Positions 23,407 through 31,610 of a stretch of 43,583 nucleotides of DNA are shown piece by piece. A program made the translations under genes and the position numbers. The DNA lies in NCBI GenBank assembly GCA_023399595.1, contig JAEWOR010000050.1, positions 1 through 43,583 on the forward strand, read 5' to 3'. Origin of the DNA: Bacteroidota bacterium (GTDB lineage Bacteria; Bacteroidota; Bacteroidia; Flavobacteriales; Weeksellaceae). The notes under the pieces were generated by a model that made no database searches, was not told where the DNA came from, and saw only the letters and a list, made by a program, of their open reading frames with translations. Numbering within the stretch: the first letter of the stretch is position 1; the number at the start of each line of letters is the position of its first letter.

Positions 23407-23484
23407 TTGTATAATTTTTTGGATATTGAAAGTAAATTTTCAAAACCCAAAAAAAGAAAATAAAAACGACAACCTATAAAAGTG

Positions 23485-23510
23485 AGTGAAGGCAACTTCA
23501 CTTTTTTTTT
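23485..23510 (+). terminator. intrinsic terminator after thyA
   Basis: AGTGAAG (23485-23491) and CTTCACT (23496-23502) form a 7-bp stem with a GCAA tetraloop, followed by a run of T to 23510. Confidence 0.88.
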
Positions 23511-23576
23511 GTAACAATCAATTAGTAATCAATACTTATAGAATTCAAATAATCCACGATATAAAAATTCGGAAGA

Positions 23577-26084
23577 ATGAAAAAAATCCTTATTGCAGCC
23601 CTTTTCTTAGGTGCTATTTTCAATTCAACTATTGCTTTTGCACAAACGGAAACTTCTGGACAAAGCGTTTATAGAGCTACCCATACCAAAAGAACGGAAC
23701 TGAAACATACCAAACTCAAAGTTAATTTCGATTACGAAAAAGAGCATATGAATGGCGAAGAATGGTTAACCGCTTCACCTTATTTCTATCCGTCTGATTC
23801 TTTAGTGCTGAATGCAAAAGGAATGTTGATTCATGAAGTGGCTTTAGACAATGCAGGAAAAAAATCGAATTTAAAATACGATTATAAAGACGATATTTTA
23901 AAAATTAATTTAGATAAAACCTATAAAAAAGGTCAAGATTATACCGTTTACATCAAATATACCGCACGCCCGAATGAAGTAAAACAAAAAGGAAGTGCAG
24001 CGATAAACGATGCTAAAGGTTTGTATTTTATTAATGCTCAAGGAAAAGATCCAGATAAGCCAATTCAAATTTGGACACAGGGAGAAACCGAATCTTCTTC
24101 GGCTTGGTTTCCAACAATTGATAAAACCAATCAAAAAACCACTCAGGAAATTTATATGACGGTTCCTGATAAATACGTTACACTTTCTAATGGTTTATTA
24201 AAAGAGCAAGAGAAAGAAGCAAATGGTTTAAGAACCGATCATTGGGTGATGGACAAAAAACATTCACCGTATTTATTTTTCATGGGAGTTGGAGAATATG
24301 CTGTGGTAAAAGATAAATGGAGAAATATTCCTGTTGATTATTATGTAGAAAAGGAATATGAACCTTATGCCAAACAGATTTATGGTAACACACCAGAAAT
24401 GATAGAGTTTTTCTCTAAAAAATTGGGTTACGATTATCCGTGGAGTAAATATGCACAAATTTCGGGTAGAGATTATGTTTCTGGAGCAATGGAGAACACA
24501 ACGGCTACTTTGCACAGTTCGGATGTTCTTCAAAAACCTGGTCAGTTAATTGATGAAAATAAATGGGAAGCCACTATTGCTCATGAACTTTTCCACCATT
24601 GGTTCGGCGATTTGGTGACTGCAGAAAGTTGGAGTAACCTTACCATTAATGAATCTTTTGCGAATTATTCAGAATATCTTTGGTTCGAACATAAATATGG
24701 AGTTGATGAAGCTGATTATCATAGACTGAATGATTTAAGTTATTATCATCAAACTCCAACGGATTTTAAGAAAGATTTAGTGCGTTTTGATTATGCTTCT
24801 CGCGAAGATGTTTTCGATTTGGTTTCTTACAACAAAGGAGGCGGAATTCTGCACATGTTGAGAAATTATTTAGGTGATGATGCCTTCTTTGCTTCTCTTA
24901 CAGATTTCTTAAAAACGTATGAATATCAAAATGCTGAAGCGCATCAGTTAAGACTTTCATTTGAGAAAATTTCTGGGAAAGATCTCAATTGGTTCTTTAA
25001 TCAATGGTATTTCGGAAATGGTAATCCTAAATTAGGTTCTACATTTACTTATGAACCAGTGAAAAAAGAAGTAACGGTAACCATTAACCAAACGCAAACG
25101 CCACTTTTCCAGTTTCCTTTGACTATTGATGTGTACGAAAACGGAAAACCAGTTCGTCAAAAAGTTTGGGTAAATGCAAAATCCAGCAATTCTTTTAAAT
25201 TTTCTGCTTCTAAAAGTCCAGATTTAGTGAATATTAATGCTGATGGAATTTTAATTTCAGATATTTCCGATAAAAAAACTCCTGAACAAAGTTTAATGCA
25301 ATTCACCAATACAAAAGAAATGTATGGAAGAGGAAAAGCTTTGCAAAGTATTAAAGAAGAAATGTCTAATCCGTCTTCTATTAAATTAATTACAGCTGCA
25401 TTAAAAGATCCTTCACCAAGAATTCGTCAGAAAGCTTTGGAAATGATAGATTTATCCAAACCGGAACAAGCAAAAGTTCTCCTTTCAGAAGTTGAAAGAT
25501 TAGCATCTAATGATCCTAAAACCTTGGTTCAAGGTGCCGCAATTGCAGCTTTAGGAAAAACCAAAGACAAAAAATACCTTCCCATTTATGAAAAAGGGGT
25601 TTCTGCGGTTTCTAATTCTGTTCGTTCTAATTCTGTGGGAGCAATTTCCAGCACGGCACCTGAAAAAATTACGGCTTATGCAGATAAAATAGACTTGGAA
25701 AATGCATCAGAAGAATTATTAGCTCAGATGCTTCCTATTGTGGTGAAAAATAAAGTGACTTCTCAAATGGCTAATTTGGCTCCTGTAGTTGCATTTTATC
25801 CATTTATAAAATTCCAAAACCCTGAACTAGGAAAATCTGCGGAAGAAGGTTATAATTGGATTATGAGTTCGGATAATTTAAAAGCTACTGAATCTATCAC
25901 TAAAATTTTAGGACAAGCTAAAAGTCAAATGGGTGATAATCCACAAGTGAGAATGATGATTACACAAATGCTGAAAGATGGTTTAGCTAAAAAAATGGAA
26001 CTTCTGAAACAAAATCCAACAAAAGCTTCGAGTATAAATCCTCAAATAGATGCTATTAATAAAGCAATTGAGAATTTTAAATAA
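23577..26084 (+). CDS. M1-family metallo-aminopeptidase with HEAT-like C-terminus, exported
   Basis: An 835-residue protein with signal peptide MKKILIAALFLGAIFNSTIAFAQ. The exopeptidase motif GAMEN is at residues 303-307. The zinc site is HELFH at 336-340 with E359 in NESFANY, the exact M1 spacing. Residues about 560-830 contain helical repeats (AALKDPSPRIRQKALEMI, AAIAALGKTKDKKYL) typical of HEAT-like C-terminal domains. It would trim N-terminal residues from peptides in the periplasm. It is flanked by terminators on both sides, so it is monocistronic. Confidence 0.93.
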   Translation: MKKILIAALFLGAIFNSTIAFAQTETSGQSVYRATHTKRTELKHTKLKVNFDYEKEHMNGEEWLTASPYFYPSDSLVLNAKGMLIHEVALDNAGKKSNLKYDYKDDILKINLDKTYKKGQDYTVYIKYTARPNEVKQKGSAAINDAKGLYFINAQGKDPDKPIQIWTQGETESSSAWFPTIDKTNQKTTQEIYMTVPDKYVTLSNGLLKEQEKEANGLRTDHWVMDKKHSPYLFFMGVGEYAVVKDKWRNIPVDYYVEKEYEPYAKQIYGNTPEMIEFFSKKLGYDYPWSKYAQISGRDYVSGAMENTTATLHSSDVLQKPGQLIDENKWEATIAHELFHHWFGDLVTAESWSNLTINESFANYSEYLWFEHKYGVDEADYHRLNDLSYYHQTPTDFKKDLVRFDYASREDVFDLVSYNKGGGILHMLRNYLGDDAFFASLTDFLKTYEYQNAEAHQLRLSFEKISGKDLNWFFNQWYFGNGNPKLGSTFTYEPVKKEVTVTINQTQTPLFQFPLTIDVYENGKPVRQKVWVNAKSSNSFKFSASKSPDLVNINADGILISDISDKKTPEQSLMQFTNTKEMYGRGKALQSIKEEMSNPSSIKLITAALKDPSPRIRQKALEMIDLSKPEQAKVLLSEVERLASNDPKTLVQGAAIAALGKTKDKKYLPIYEKGVSAVSNSVRSNSVGAISSTAPEKITAYADKIDLENASEELLAQMLPIVVKNKVTSQMANLAPVVAFYPFIKFQNPELGKSAEEGYNWIMSSDNLKATESITKILGQAKSQMGDNPQVRMMITQMLKDGLAKKMELLKQNPTKASSINPQIDAINKAIENFK

Positions 26085-26107
26085 TTTTTTTAATTCTATA
26101 TTTTATC

Positions 26108-26140
26108 AAGAGAACAATCGTTGGTTGTTCTCTTATTTTA
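26108..26140 (+). terminator. intrinsic terminator after the M1 peptidase
   Basis: AAGAGAACAA (26108-26117) pairs with TTGTTCTCTT (26125-26134) around a 7-base loop, followed by ATTTTAT. Confidence 0.85.
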
Positions 26141-26211
26141 TATAGGCTTCAATTATTTGTGATTGAAAATGTAATACTTAAGTTAAATTTTACTTATCCC
26201 TAAAAAAATAG

Positions 26212-26241
26212 TTGTACGTTCAAAAAATAGTTTTATATTTG
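26212..26241 (+). promoter_or_regulatory. Bacteroidota promoter of the BlaI/M56 operon
   Basis: TTG (26212-26214), a 19-base spacer, then TATATTTG (26234-26241). This matches the Bacteroidota primary-sigma layout of -33 TTG and -7 TAnnTTTG exactly. Transcription would start near 26247, about 50 bases before ATG 26296. A BlaI operator would be expected to overlap this region, but no clear dyad was found. Confidence 0.75.
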
Positions 26242-26295
26242 TTTAACTAATATTTTAGTGATAGAGTAATTTTAGTTAATTAAAGAGAAACGAAA

Positions 26296-26664
26296 ATGAG
26301 CGCGATACAATCTTTAACAAAAGCAGAAGAACAAATAATGCAATATCTATGGAAACTTCGGAAAGGTTTTCTAAAAGACATTTTGGAGCTTTTTCCAGAG
26401 CCCAAACCCCATACCAATACCGTTTCTACCATTTTGAAAGTTTTGAAAGAAAAAGGTTTTGTGGATTATGAAGTTTTCGGGAGACAGCATGAATATTTTC
26501 CTTTAGTTTCTAAGGAACAATACACTGGTAAAAGCATGAAAAGCTTGGTGAAAAATTATTTCAAAGGATCTTATAAAAACGTAGTTTCTTTTTTAGTTGA
26601 GAAAAATGAAATGAGCGTGGAAGATCTTGAAATGTTATTGAAAGAACTTAAAAAGAAAGACTAA
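26296..26664 (+). CDS. BlaI/MecI-family repressor
   Basis: A 122-residue winged-helix regulator. SLTKAEEQIMQYLWKLRKG and the recognition region PHTNTVSTILKVLKEKGFV are typical BlaI/MecI text. The C-terminal dimerisation part (VSFLVEKNEMSVEDLEMLL) is present. Its stop overlaps the start of the M56 gene by one base, so the pair is translationally coupled. By family knowledge it represses its own operon until its partner peptidase triggers release. The signal is unknown here. Confidence 0.93.
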   Translation: MSAIQSLTKAEEQIMQYLWKLRKGFLKDILELFPEPKPHTNTVSTILKVLKEKGFVDYEVFGRQHEYFPLVSKEQYTGKSMKSLVKNYFKGSYKNVVSFLVEKNEMSVEDLEMLLKELKKKD

Positions 26665-28175
26665 TGGAGGCCTTATTCCTTTACATCGGGAAATTAATTT
26701 TATGTTCAGGTGTAATGTTTTTGTATTATAAATTGTCTTTAAAGGACAAAACGTTTCATCATTACAATAGGTTTTATTTATTGGGAAGTGTAGTAATATC
26801 CATATTTCTGCCACTTCTGAAAGTAGAATATTTTACCATTGAAGTGAATGAAAATTGGTATTTGCTGTTGAATAAATTTCAATCTATTAACCCTGATAAA
26901 AATATAAACCATGGTTTCTCTTATTATAGCTTGCTTCTTACAGCTTTGGGATTGGTTGCTATCTTTTTTGTAGCCAAAATCCTTTTCGGAATATTTAAAA
27001 TTGTTCAACTTAAAAAGCAGTTTCCTCAACAGGAATTTGAGGGAATTCATTTTTACGAAACCAATTTACAAGAAGCTCCTTTTTCCTTTTTCAGAAATCT
27101 CTTTTGGAAAAACTCCATTGAAGTTCAATCCCAAGTTGGAAAACAAATTTTAAAACATGAAATGGTGCATATTGAACAGAAACATTCTTTGGATAAGCTT
27201 TTTGTAGAGCTTTCTACAGCCGTTTTCTGGTTCAATCCGTTTTTCTATTTCATTAAAAAGGAACTCTATCTCATTCACGAATATTTAGCGGACAATAAAG
27301 CGGTAAAACATCACGATACCCAAACATTTGCGCAGATGCTTTTGGTAAGTCATTTTTCTGGAACTTCTTTACCAGCAACAAGTCCCTTTCTAAGTTCAAA
27401 CCTTAAAAAACGATTACAAATGTTACAAAAACCCAAAACAAAATATTCTTACACCCGAAGACTTTTCGCTTTACCCGTATTATTTACCATCGGCTTTGCT
27501 TATTTAGTAAATGCTGAGAATAAAGAAATTAGTGAAATGAATAAAGAAGTAGAATCTGGTCTTATTAAAAAAGATACCATTTCTCCAAAAAAATCTATTA
27601 TAGTAGAGCTTGTAGAAAATGTTTCAATAAAAGAGACAGAGGGTATAAATCCAGCCGAAATTGACGCTCTTCAAGCTCAAAAAGATACAAAGCAAGCCGA
27701 AATTGACCATAAACAAGCAATAAAAAACGCTAAAGTTGCTGAGGAAATAGACAAAGAAGCTGCTAAATCCACAAAATATGCAGCGTTAGATGCAGAAAAA
27801 ATGCGTAAAGAAGCGGAAAAGATTAGAATGGAAACTTCAGACTTATCAAAAGTTCCTGCTACAGAATTCTCACCAACAAAACTGAATTCGCCTTGGGTTC
27901 TTAGCGAGAGAGTAAAAGATCCGACAGAAAAAAATACAGAAGAAACGAAAACTCCTGTTACATTTAGAGCTAAAACTGTTTATAAAACTTTTGATAATGA
28001 AGGTTTAAGATCTCAAAAAATGACGTTGCATGAAGGAGCTAATGATTTTGAAGTTTATGTTAATGGTGAAAAAATAGATAAAAAAGATTTTGGTACAATA
28101 GATCCAAAAACCATAAAAAAGATAAAAGTTATTAAAAATCAAGAACCAAATCGTATTGAAATTGAATTAAAATAA
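26664..28175 (+). CDS. M56-family (BlaR1-like) membrane metallopeptidase
   Basis: A 503-residue protein with about four membrane helices in the first 280 residues. The zinc motif HEMVH is at 165-169, followed by HEYLADNKAV, the downstream acidic ligand region of M56 peptidases. There is no penicillin-binding sensor domain. Instead residues about 325-385 form a lysine/alanine/glutamate coiled segment (EIDALQAQKDTKQAE). The last 45 residues (YVNGEKIDKKDFGTIDPKTI) look like the plug-type motif seen in Bacteroidota M56 proteins. It is probably the sensor partner of the BlaI protein. The inducing signal is not a beta-lactam on this evidence. Confidence 0.88.
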   Translation: MEALFLYIGKLILCSGVMFLYYKLSLKDKTFHHYNRFYLLGSVVISIFLPLLKVEYFTIEVNENWYLLLNKFQSINPDKNINHGFSYYSLLLTALGLVAIFFVAKILFGIFKIVQLKKQFPQQEFEGIHFYETNLQEAPFSFFRNLFWKNSIEVQSQVGKQILKHEMVHIEQKHSLDKLFVELSTAVFWFNPFFYFIKKELYLIHEYLADNKAVKHHDTQTFAQMLLVSHFSGTSLPATSPFLSSNLKKRLQMLQKPKTKYSYTRRLFALPVLFTIGFAYLVNAENKEISEMNKEVESGLIKKDTISPKKSIIVELVENVSIKETEGINPAEIDALQAQKDTKQAEIDHKQAIKNAKVAEEIDKEAAKSTKYAALDAEKMRKEAEKIRMETSDLSKVPATEFSPTKLNSPWVLSERVKDPTEKNTEETKTPVTFRAKTVYKTFDNEGLRSQKMTLHEGANDFEVYVNGEKIDKKDFGTIDPKTIKKIKVIKNQEPNRIEIELK

Positions 28176-28185
28176 AATATTTCCT

Positions 28186-29103
28186 ATGACAATGAAAAAA
28201 ACAACCCTATTATTTTTATTTATTTGTGCTTTGTCATCAGCACAAGTTCAAAGATTTATTTACGAATACAAATTCATTCCAGATTCTACCAATAGAGAAA
28301 ATGTTATTAAAGAAATGATGCTTTTGAATATTGAGAAAAAAGGTTCCCACTATTATAGTTTGGATAAATTTCAGCAAGATTCTATTAATAGGGCAGATTT
28401 GGAGAAACAAATTAACTCTGGTAGCAACAGTCTTAATATTCAAAGAAGAGAAAAAAAAGGATTTATTGGTGATAAGGTAAGTAAAGAATACCCCGATTTT
28501 AAGGTTTTTCTTTCAACATCCTTAGGACAAGATAAATACAGAGTTCTTGAAGATCAAAAACCAGAATGGAAAATCTTTCCTGATCAACAGAAATTTGGGA
28601 ATTACCAAGGTCAAAAAGCAATAACTAATTTTGGTGGAAGACAATGGACGGCTTGGTTTTCTACAGATTTGCCTTTTCAGGATGGACCGTATAAATTTTA
28701 CGGTTTACCAGGTTTAATTATTAAAATTACAGATGCAAGTGGAGATTTTGATATGACTTTAATCGGAAATAAAACCATTGATAAAGAAGCTGAAAATGAA
28801 GAAGTTACTAGTGGAACAACAGGGGGTAAAAGATTTAATTTTGGAGGAAAGGAAATTGAAATTACAGAAAAACAATTCAAAAAAGTATGGAGAGATTACC
28901 TTGCAGACCCTACTAAAAATATGCGACAAATGATGGGGTCAAGTACTGGAGCAGATGGAAGTACTGTAACTAAAGTAATTAAAATGAGAGACGCAAGCGG
29001 AAAAGAACTTGATCAAAATCAAATGTTCAAAACGATGGAGAAAGTGATTAAAGAGAGGGAAGCCAAAAATAATAACAAAATAGAACCAACTTTGTATAAA
29101 TAA
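28186..29103 (+). CDS. GLPGLI family exported protein
   Basis: A 305-residue protein with signal peptide MTMKKTTLLFLFICALSSAQ. The naming motif GLPGLI is present at residues 173-178, inside FYGLPGLIIKITD, preceded by WTAWFSTDLPFQDGPYKF, the conserved block of the family. It follows the M56 gene by 10 bases and belongs to the same operon. GLPGLI proteins have no established biochemical function. Co-occurrence with BlaI/M56 suggests this is an output or a sensed cell-envelope component. Confidence 0.9.
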   Translation: MTMKKTTLLFLFICALSSAQVQRFIYEYKFIPDSTNRENVIKEMMLLNIEKKGSHYYSLDKFQQDSINRADLEKQINSGSNSLNIQRREKKGFIGDKVSKEYPDFKVFLSTSLGQDKYRVLEDQKPEWKIFPDQQKFGNYQGQKAITNFGGRQWTAWFSTDLPFQDGPYKFYGLPGLIIKITDASGDFDMTLIGNKTIDKEAENEEVTSGTTGGKRFNFGGKEIEITEKQFKKVWRDYLADPTKNMRQMMGSSTGADGSTVTKVIKMRDASGKELDQNQMFKTMEKVIKEREAKNNNKIEPTLYK

Positions 29104-29107
29104 AATA

Positions 29108-29144
29108 CCGTGTTTTTACGGATATAGGTTCCGTTGCTTTACGG
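29108..29144. promoter_or_regulatory. two tandem CCGT-N6-ACGG palindromes
   Basis: CCGTGTTTTTACGG (29108-29121) and CCGTTGCTTTACGG (29131-29144) have centres 23 bases apart, about two helical turns. They start 5 bases after the GLPGLI stop. They could be small RNA hairpins or paired binding sites for a dimeric regulator. There is no T-run directly after the first. Function is not known. Confidence 0.5.
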
Positions 29145-29264
29145 GGGAAATATTTTTTTTAGATACTTACATTTGTTGAGGAATTAATAAAAACACACTT
29201 CACAATACAATAAAATTATTTTGAGAAAAAACTAATAACCCAATTATTAATCAACTAATTTTAT

Positions 29265-29295
29265 CAAGTCACTTTTTTAGTGACTTGTTTTTTTT
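29265..29295 (+). terminator. intrinsic terminator before menB
   Basis: CAAGTCACT (29265-29273) pairs perfectly with AGTGACTTG (29279-29287) around five T, followed by eight T. Confidence 0.92.
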
Positions 29296-29362
29296 GTTGG
29301 AACCCTCTTTTTTTTTTATCTTTTTCGTGAAGTTTCAACTTTTACCTTTCCTCACATTTCTG

Positions 29363-29370
29363 TATCTTTA
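29363..29370 (+). promoter_or_regulatory. candidate -7 box for menB
   Basis: TATCTTTA is one base off TAnnTTTG and sits 15 bases before ATG 29386, after the terminator. The -33 element is not clear. Confidence 0.4.
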
Positions 29371-29385
29371 CGCAAAATTTTTATT

Positions 29386-30225
29386 ATGACAATCAACTGG
29401 GAAACGGTTAAAGAATACGAAGATATTACTTATAAAAAATGTGGTGGTGTTGCAAGAATTGCTATCAACAGACCTGAGGTAAGAAACGCTTTTCGTCCGA
29501 AAACAACCTCTGAATTGTACGATGCTTTTTACCATGTTTCAGAAGATTCTAGTGTGGGTGTTGTGTTGCTTACAGGTGAAGGTCCAAGTCCAAAAGATGG
29601 CGGACATGCATTTTGCAGTGGAGGAGACCAAAAAGCTCGTGGACACCAAGGTTATGTAGGAGATGACGGAAGACACCGTTTAAATATTCTGGAAGTTCAA
29701 AGATTAATTCGTTTCATGCCTAAAGTGGTGATTGCCGTGGTAAATGGTTGGGCTGTAGGGGGCGGACACTCACTTCATGTGGTTTGTGATCTTACTTTAG
29801 CAAGTGAAGAACATGCTATTTTCAAACAAACCGATGCCGATGTTACCAGTTTTGATGGCGGTTATGGTTCTGCCTATTTAGCAAAAATGGTGGGACAGAA
29901 AAAAGCCCGTGAAATCTTCTTTTTAGGAAGAAATTATTCAGCTAAAGAAGCAGAAGATATGGGAATGGTAAACGCAGTAATTCCTCATGCAAAGCTTGAA
30001 GAAACTTCTTATGAGTGGGCTCAGGAAATTCTTGGAAAATCTCCAATGTCTATCAGAATGCTAAAATTTGCAATGAATTTAACAGACGATGGAATGGTAG
30101 GTCAGCAAGTTTTTGCAGGAGAGGCAACACGTTTAGCTTATATGACAGAAGAAGCCAAAGAAGGAAGAAATGCTTTCCTAGAAAAACGTAAACCTGATTT
30201 TGGCGATAATCAATGGATATCTTAA
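29386..30225 (+). CDS. menB: 1,4-dihydroxy-2-naphthoyl-CoA synthase
   Basis: A 279-residue crotonase-fold enzyme. Family marks are RPEVRNAFRPKTTSELYDAF, the oxyanion segment FCSGGDQKARG, AVVNGWAVGGGHSLHVVCDL, TDADVTSFDGGYGSAYLA and the C-terminal FLEKRKPDF. These separate MenB from ordinary enoyl-CoA hydratases. It closes the second ring of menaquinone from O-succinylbenzoyl-CoA. menA lies downstream, with an S23 gene and two period-7 arrays between them. Its TAA stop directly abuts the first array. Confidence 0.96.
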   Translation: MTINWETVKEYEDITYKKCGGVARIAINRPEVRNAFRPKTTSELYDAFYHVSEDSSVGVVLLTGEGPSPKDGGHAFCSGGDQKARGHQGYVGDDGRHRLNILEVQRLIRFMPKVVIAVVNGWAVGGGHSLHVVCDLTLASEEHAIFKQTDADVTSFDGGYGSAYLAKMVGQKKAREIFFLGRNYSAKEAEDMGMVNAVIPHAKLEETSYEWAQEILGKSPMSIRMLKFAMNLTDDGMVGQQVFAGEATRLAYMTEEAKEGRNAFLEKRKPDFGDNQWIS

Positions 30226-30273
30226 AAATAGTCGTTAGTTGATAGTTTTGGTTGATAGTTGAATAAAGAATTA
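30226..30273. repeat. period-7 array E (menB-S23 spacer)
   Basis: Starting right after the menB TAA: AAATAGT, CGTTAGT, TGATAGT, a 6-base TTTGGT, TGATAGT, TGAATAA, AGAATTA. One unit is a base short. The array runs to the point where homology of the S23 protein begins. Confidence 0.7.
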
Positions 30274-30635
30274 TAACCTTTACAGAGCTTGAAGTTTGGA
30301 TTGAATCTAGAAAGTTGGTAAATCATGTGGATGATGCCCCTAAACAATTTCCTAAAGAAGAAATGTTTGCATTAACCAACCAAATGAGAAGATGTGTCAT
30401 TTCAATTCCTTCCAATATTGTTGAAGGTAGTGGAAGAAGAACACATAAAGATACGCTTCAGTTTTTGTATATTTCAAGAGGTTCTTTGTTTCAATTAGAA
30501 ACTCAAAATTATCTTTCATTCGATCAAAAATTTTTAGATATAGAAAAATTTAATGAAATATTAAAACAAATTCAATTGTGTAAAAAGCTTTTGAATGGTT
30601 TTATTAATTATTATAAAGGATTAATTAATGAGTAA
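30270..30635 (+). CDS. four-helix bundle protein (S23/23S rRNA intervening-sequence protein family), start codon unclear
   Basis: About 121 residues. Coding text begins ITFTELEVWIESRKLVNHV and continues ALTNQMRRCVISIPSNIVEG and TLQFLYISRGSLFQLETQ. These are the conserved helices of the S23 family, which also contains the Avd accessory protein of diversity-generating retroelements. No ATG lies at the family's usual start. The frame opens at 30267 after a TAA, with only ATT (30270) or ATA (30273) in place, and the first TTG at 30315 would remove 15 conserved residues. The 3' end overlaps menA by 8 bases. Period-7 arrays lie on both sides. It may be poorly translated or a 5'-damaged gene. It looks inserted into a menB-menA operon. 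Confidence 0.75.
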   Translation: MITFTELEVWIESRKLVNHVDDAPKQFPKEEMFALTNQMRRCVISIPSNIVEGSGRRTHKDTLQFLYISRGSLFQLETQNYLSFDQKFLDIEKFNEILKQIQLCKKLLNGFINYYKGLINE

Positions 30636-31608
30636 TCGTACAAAACCAACACCTCACACCCAACACCCAGCAACCATTTCCGATTGGATTGGGGCAGCAC
30701 GACTGCGAACTTTACCCCTTTCTTTGAGCGGAATTATTATGGGGTCTTTCATTGCACGATGGAGGCTGTATGGTGAAGGTGAATTTTGGGATTGGAAAAT
30801 CCTAGCCTTGGCTTTATTGGTAACGCTTTTGTACCAAGTGCTTTCTAACTTCGCTAACGATTATGGCGATGGGGTAAAAGGAACCGATAAATTAAGAATT
30901 AATGAAGCAGAAGCAAGAGCCGTAGCGTCAGGAAAAATAACGGCTCAACAAATGAAAAAAGCTGTTATTATTTTTGCTGCGCTATCTTTTATTGCAACAA
31001 TTGCACTTTTATATCTTGCTTTTATTCCAAAATATATGAGTGAATTTTATATTTTCATAGGATTGGGATTGGCTTGTATTTTAGCGGCTATTGGTTATAC
31101 TGTGGGTAAAAAACCTTATGGATACATGGGATTGGGAGATATTTTCGTTTTCATTTTCTTTGGTTGGGTTTCTGTAGTGGGAAGTTATTTCTTGTTTACT
31201 AAAACTTTTTCTTGGGATATTTTGCTTCCTGCAACAGCTGTTGGTTTAATGAGTGTTGGTGTTCTCAATCTTAATAATATGAGAGATATTGAGAATGATA
31301 AAGCTTCTGGAAAACATACTTTGGCCTTAAAAATGGGCTTCAAAAATGCAATGTTTTATGAAGTGGCTCTTTTACAGCTACCATTGATTTTAATTTTGAT
31401 ATTCTTAGGACTTAATGGTTTCTTCCAAAATCAGCAGTATTACGCATTTATCGTCATGGTTTTAATGTTACCGATGGCAAAATTGAGAAGGAAAATTCTT
31501 TCTGTGAAAAGTCCTAAAGAATTGGATCCGTTTTTGAAGCAAGTAGGAATTCTTACTTTAATGATGGCGGTTTTAACAGCGTTTGGACTGAACTTTTTTA
31601 ATTATTAA
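30628..31608 (+). CDS. menA: 1,4-dihydroxy-2-naphthoate polyprenyltransferase
   Basis: A 326-residue UbiA-superfamily membrane enzyme with about eight helices. The prenyl-diphosphate/Mg motif is NFANDYGDGVKGTD, and the second acidic motif is NNMRDIENDKASGKHTLA. It prenylates 1,4-dihydroxy-2-naphthoate in menaquinone synthesis. Family members start near WIGAARLRTLPLSLSG; here about 18 extra residues precede it (MSNRTKPTPHTQHPATIS), mostly encoded by heptad array H. The gene overlaps the S23 stop by 8 bases. The true start could be downstream, but no in-frame ATG exists before the conserved part. Confidence 0.95.
   Translation: MSNRTKPTPHTQHPATISDWIGAARLRTLPLSLSGIIMGSFIARWRLYGEGEFWDWKILALALLVTLLYQVLSNFANDYGDGVKGTDKLRINEAEARAVASGKITAQQMKKAVIIFAALSFIATIALLYLAFIPKYMSEFYIFIGLGLACILAAIGYTVGKKPYGYMGLGDIFVFIFFGWVSVVGSYFLFTKTFSWDILLPATAVGLMSVGVLNLNNMRDIENDKASGKHTLALKMGFKNAMFYEVALLQLPLILILIFLGLNGFFQNQQYYAFIVMVLMLPMAKLRRKILSVKSPKELDPFLKQVGILTLMMAVLTAFGLNFFNY
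30639..30680. repeat. period-7 array H inside the menA 5' end
   Basis: TACAAAA, CCAACAC, CTCACAC, CCAACAC, CCAGCAA, CCATTTC: six phased 7-base units lying within the first 18 codons of menA. They translate to a Pro/His/Thr-rich tail (residues about 5-18) ahead of the conserved MenA start. Confidence 0.6.
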
Positions 31609-31610
31609 TC

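Noticed and set aside
26215..26295. BlaI operator
   Set aside because: I looked for a TACA-N-TGTA-type dyad around the promoter and found no convincing one, so no operator is listed.
27640..27830. DNA repeat in the M56 gene
   Set aside because: The repetition (KQAEIDHKQAIKNAK-like) is at protein level, consistent with a coiled coil. The DNA has no phased 7-base unit and the frame is intact.
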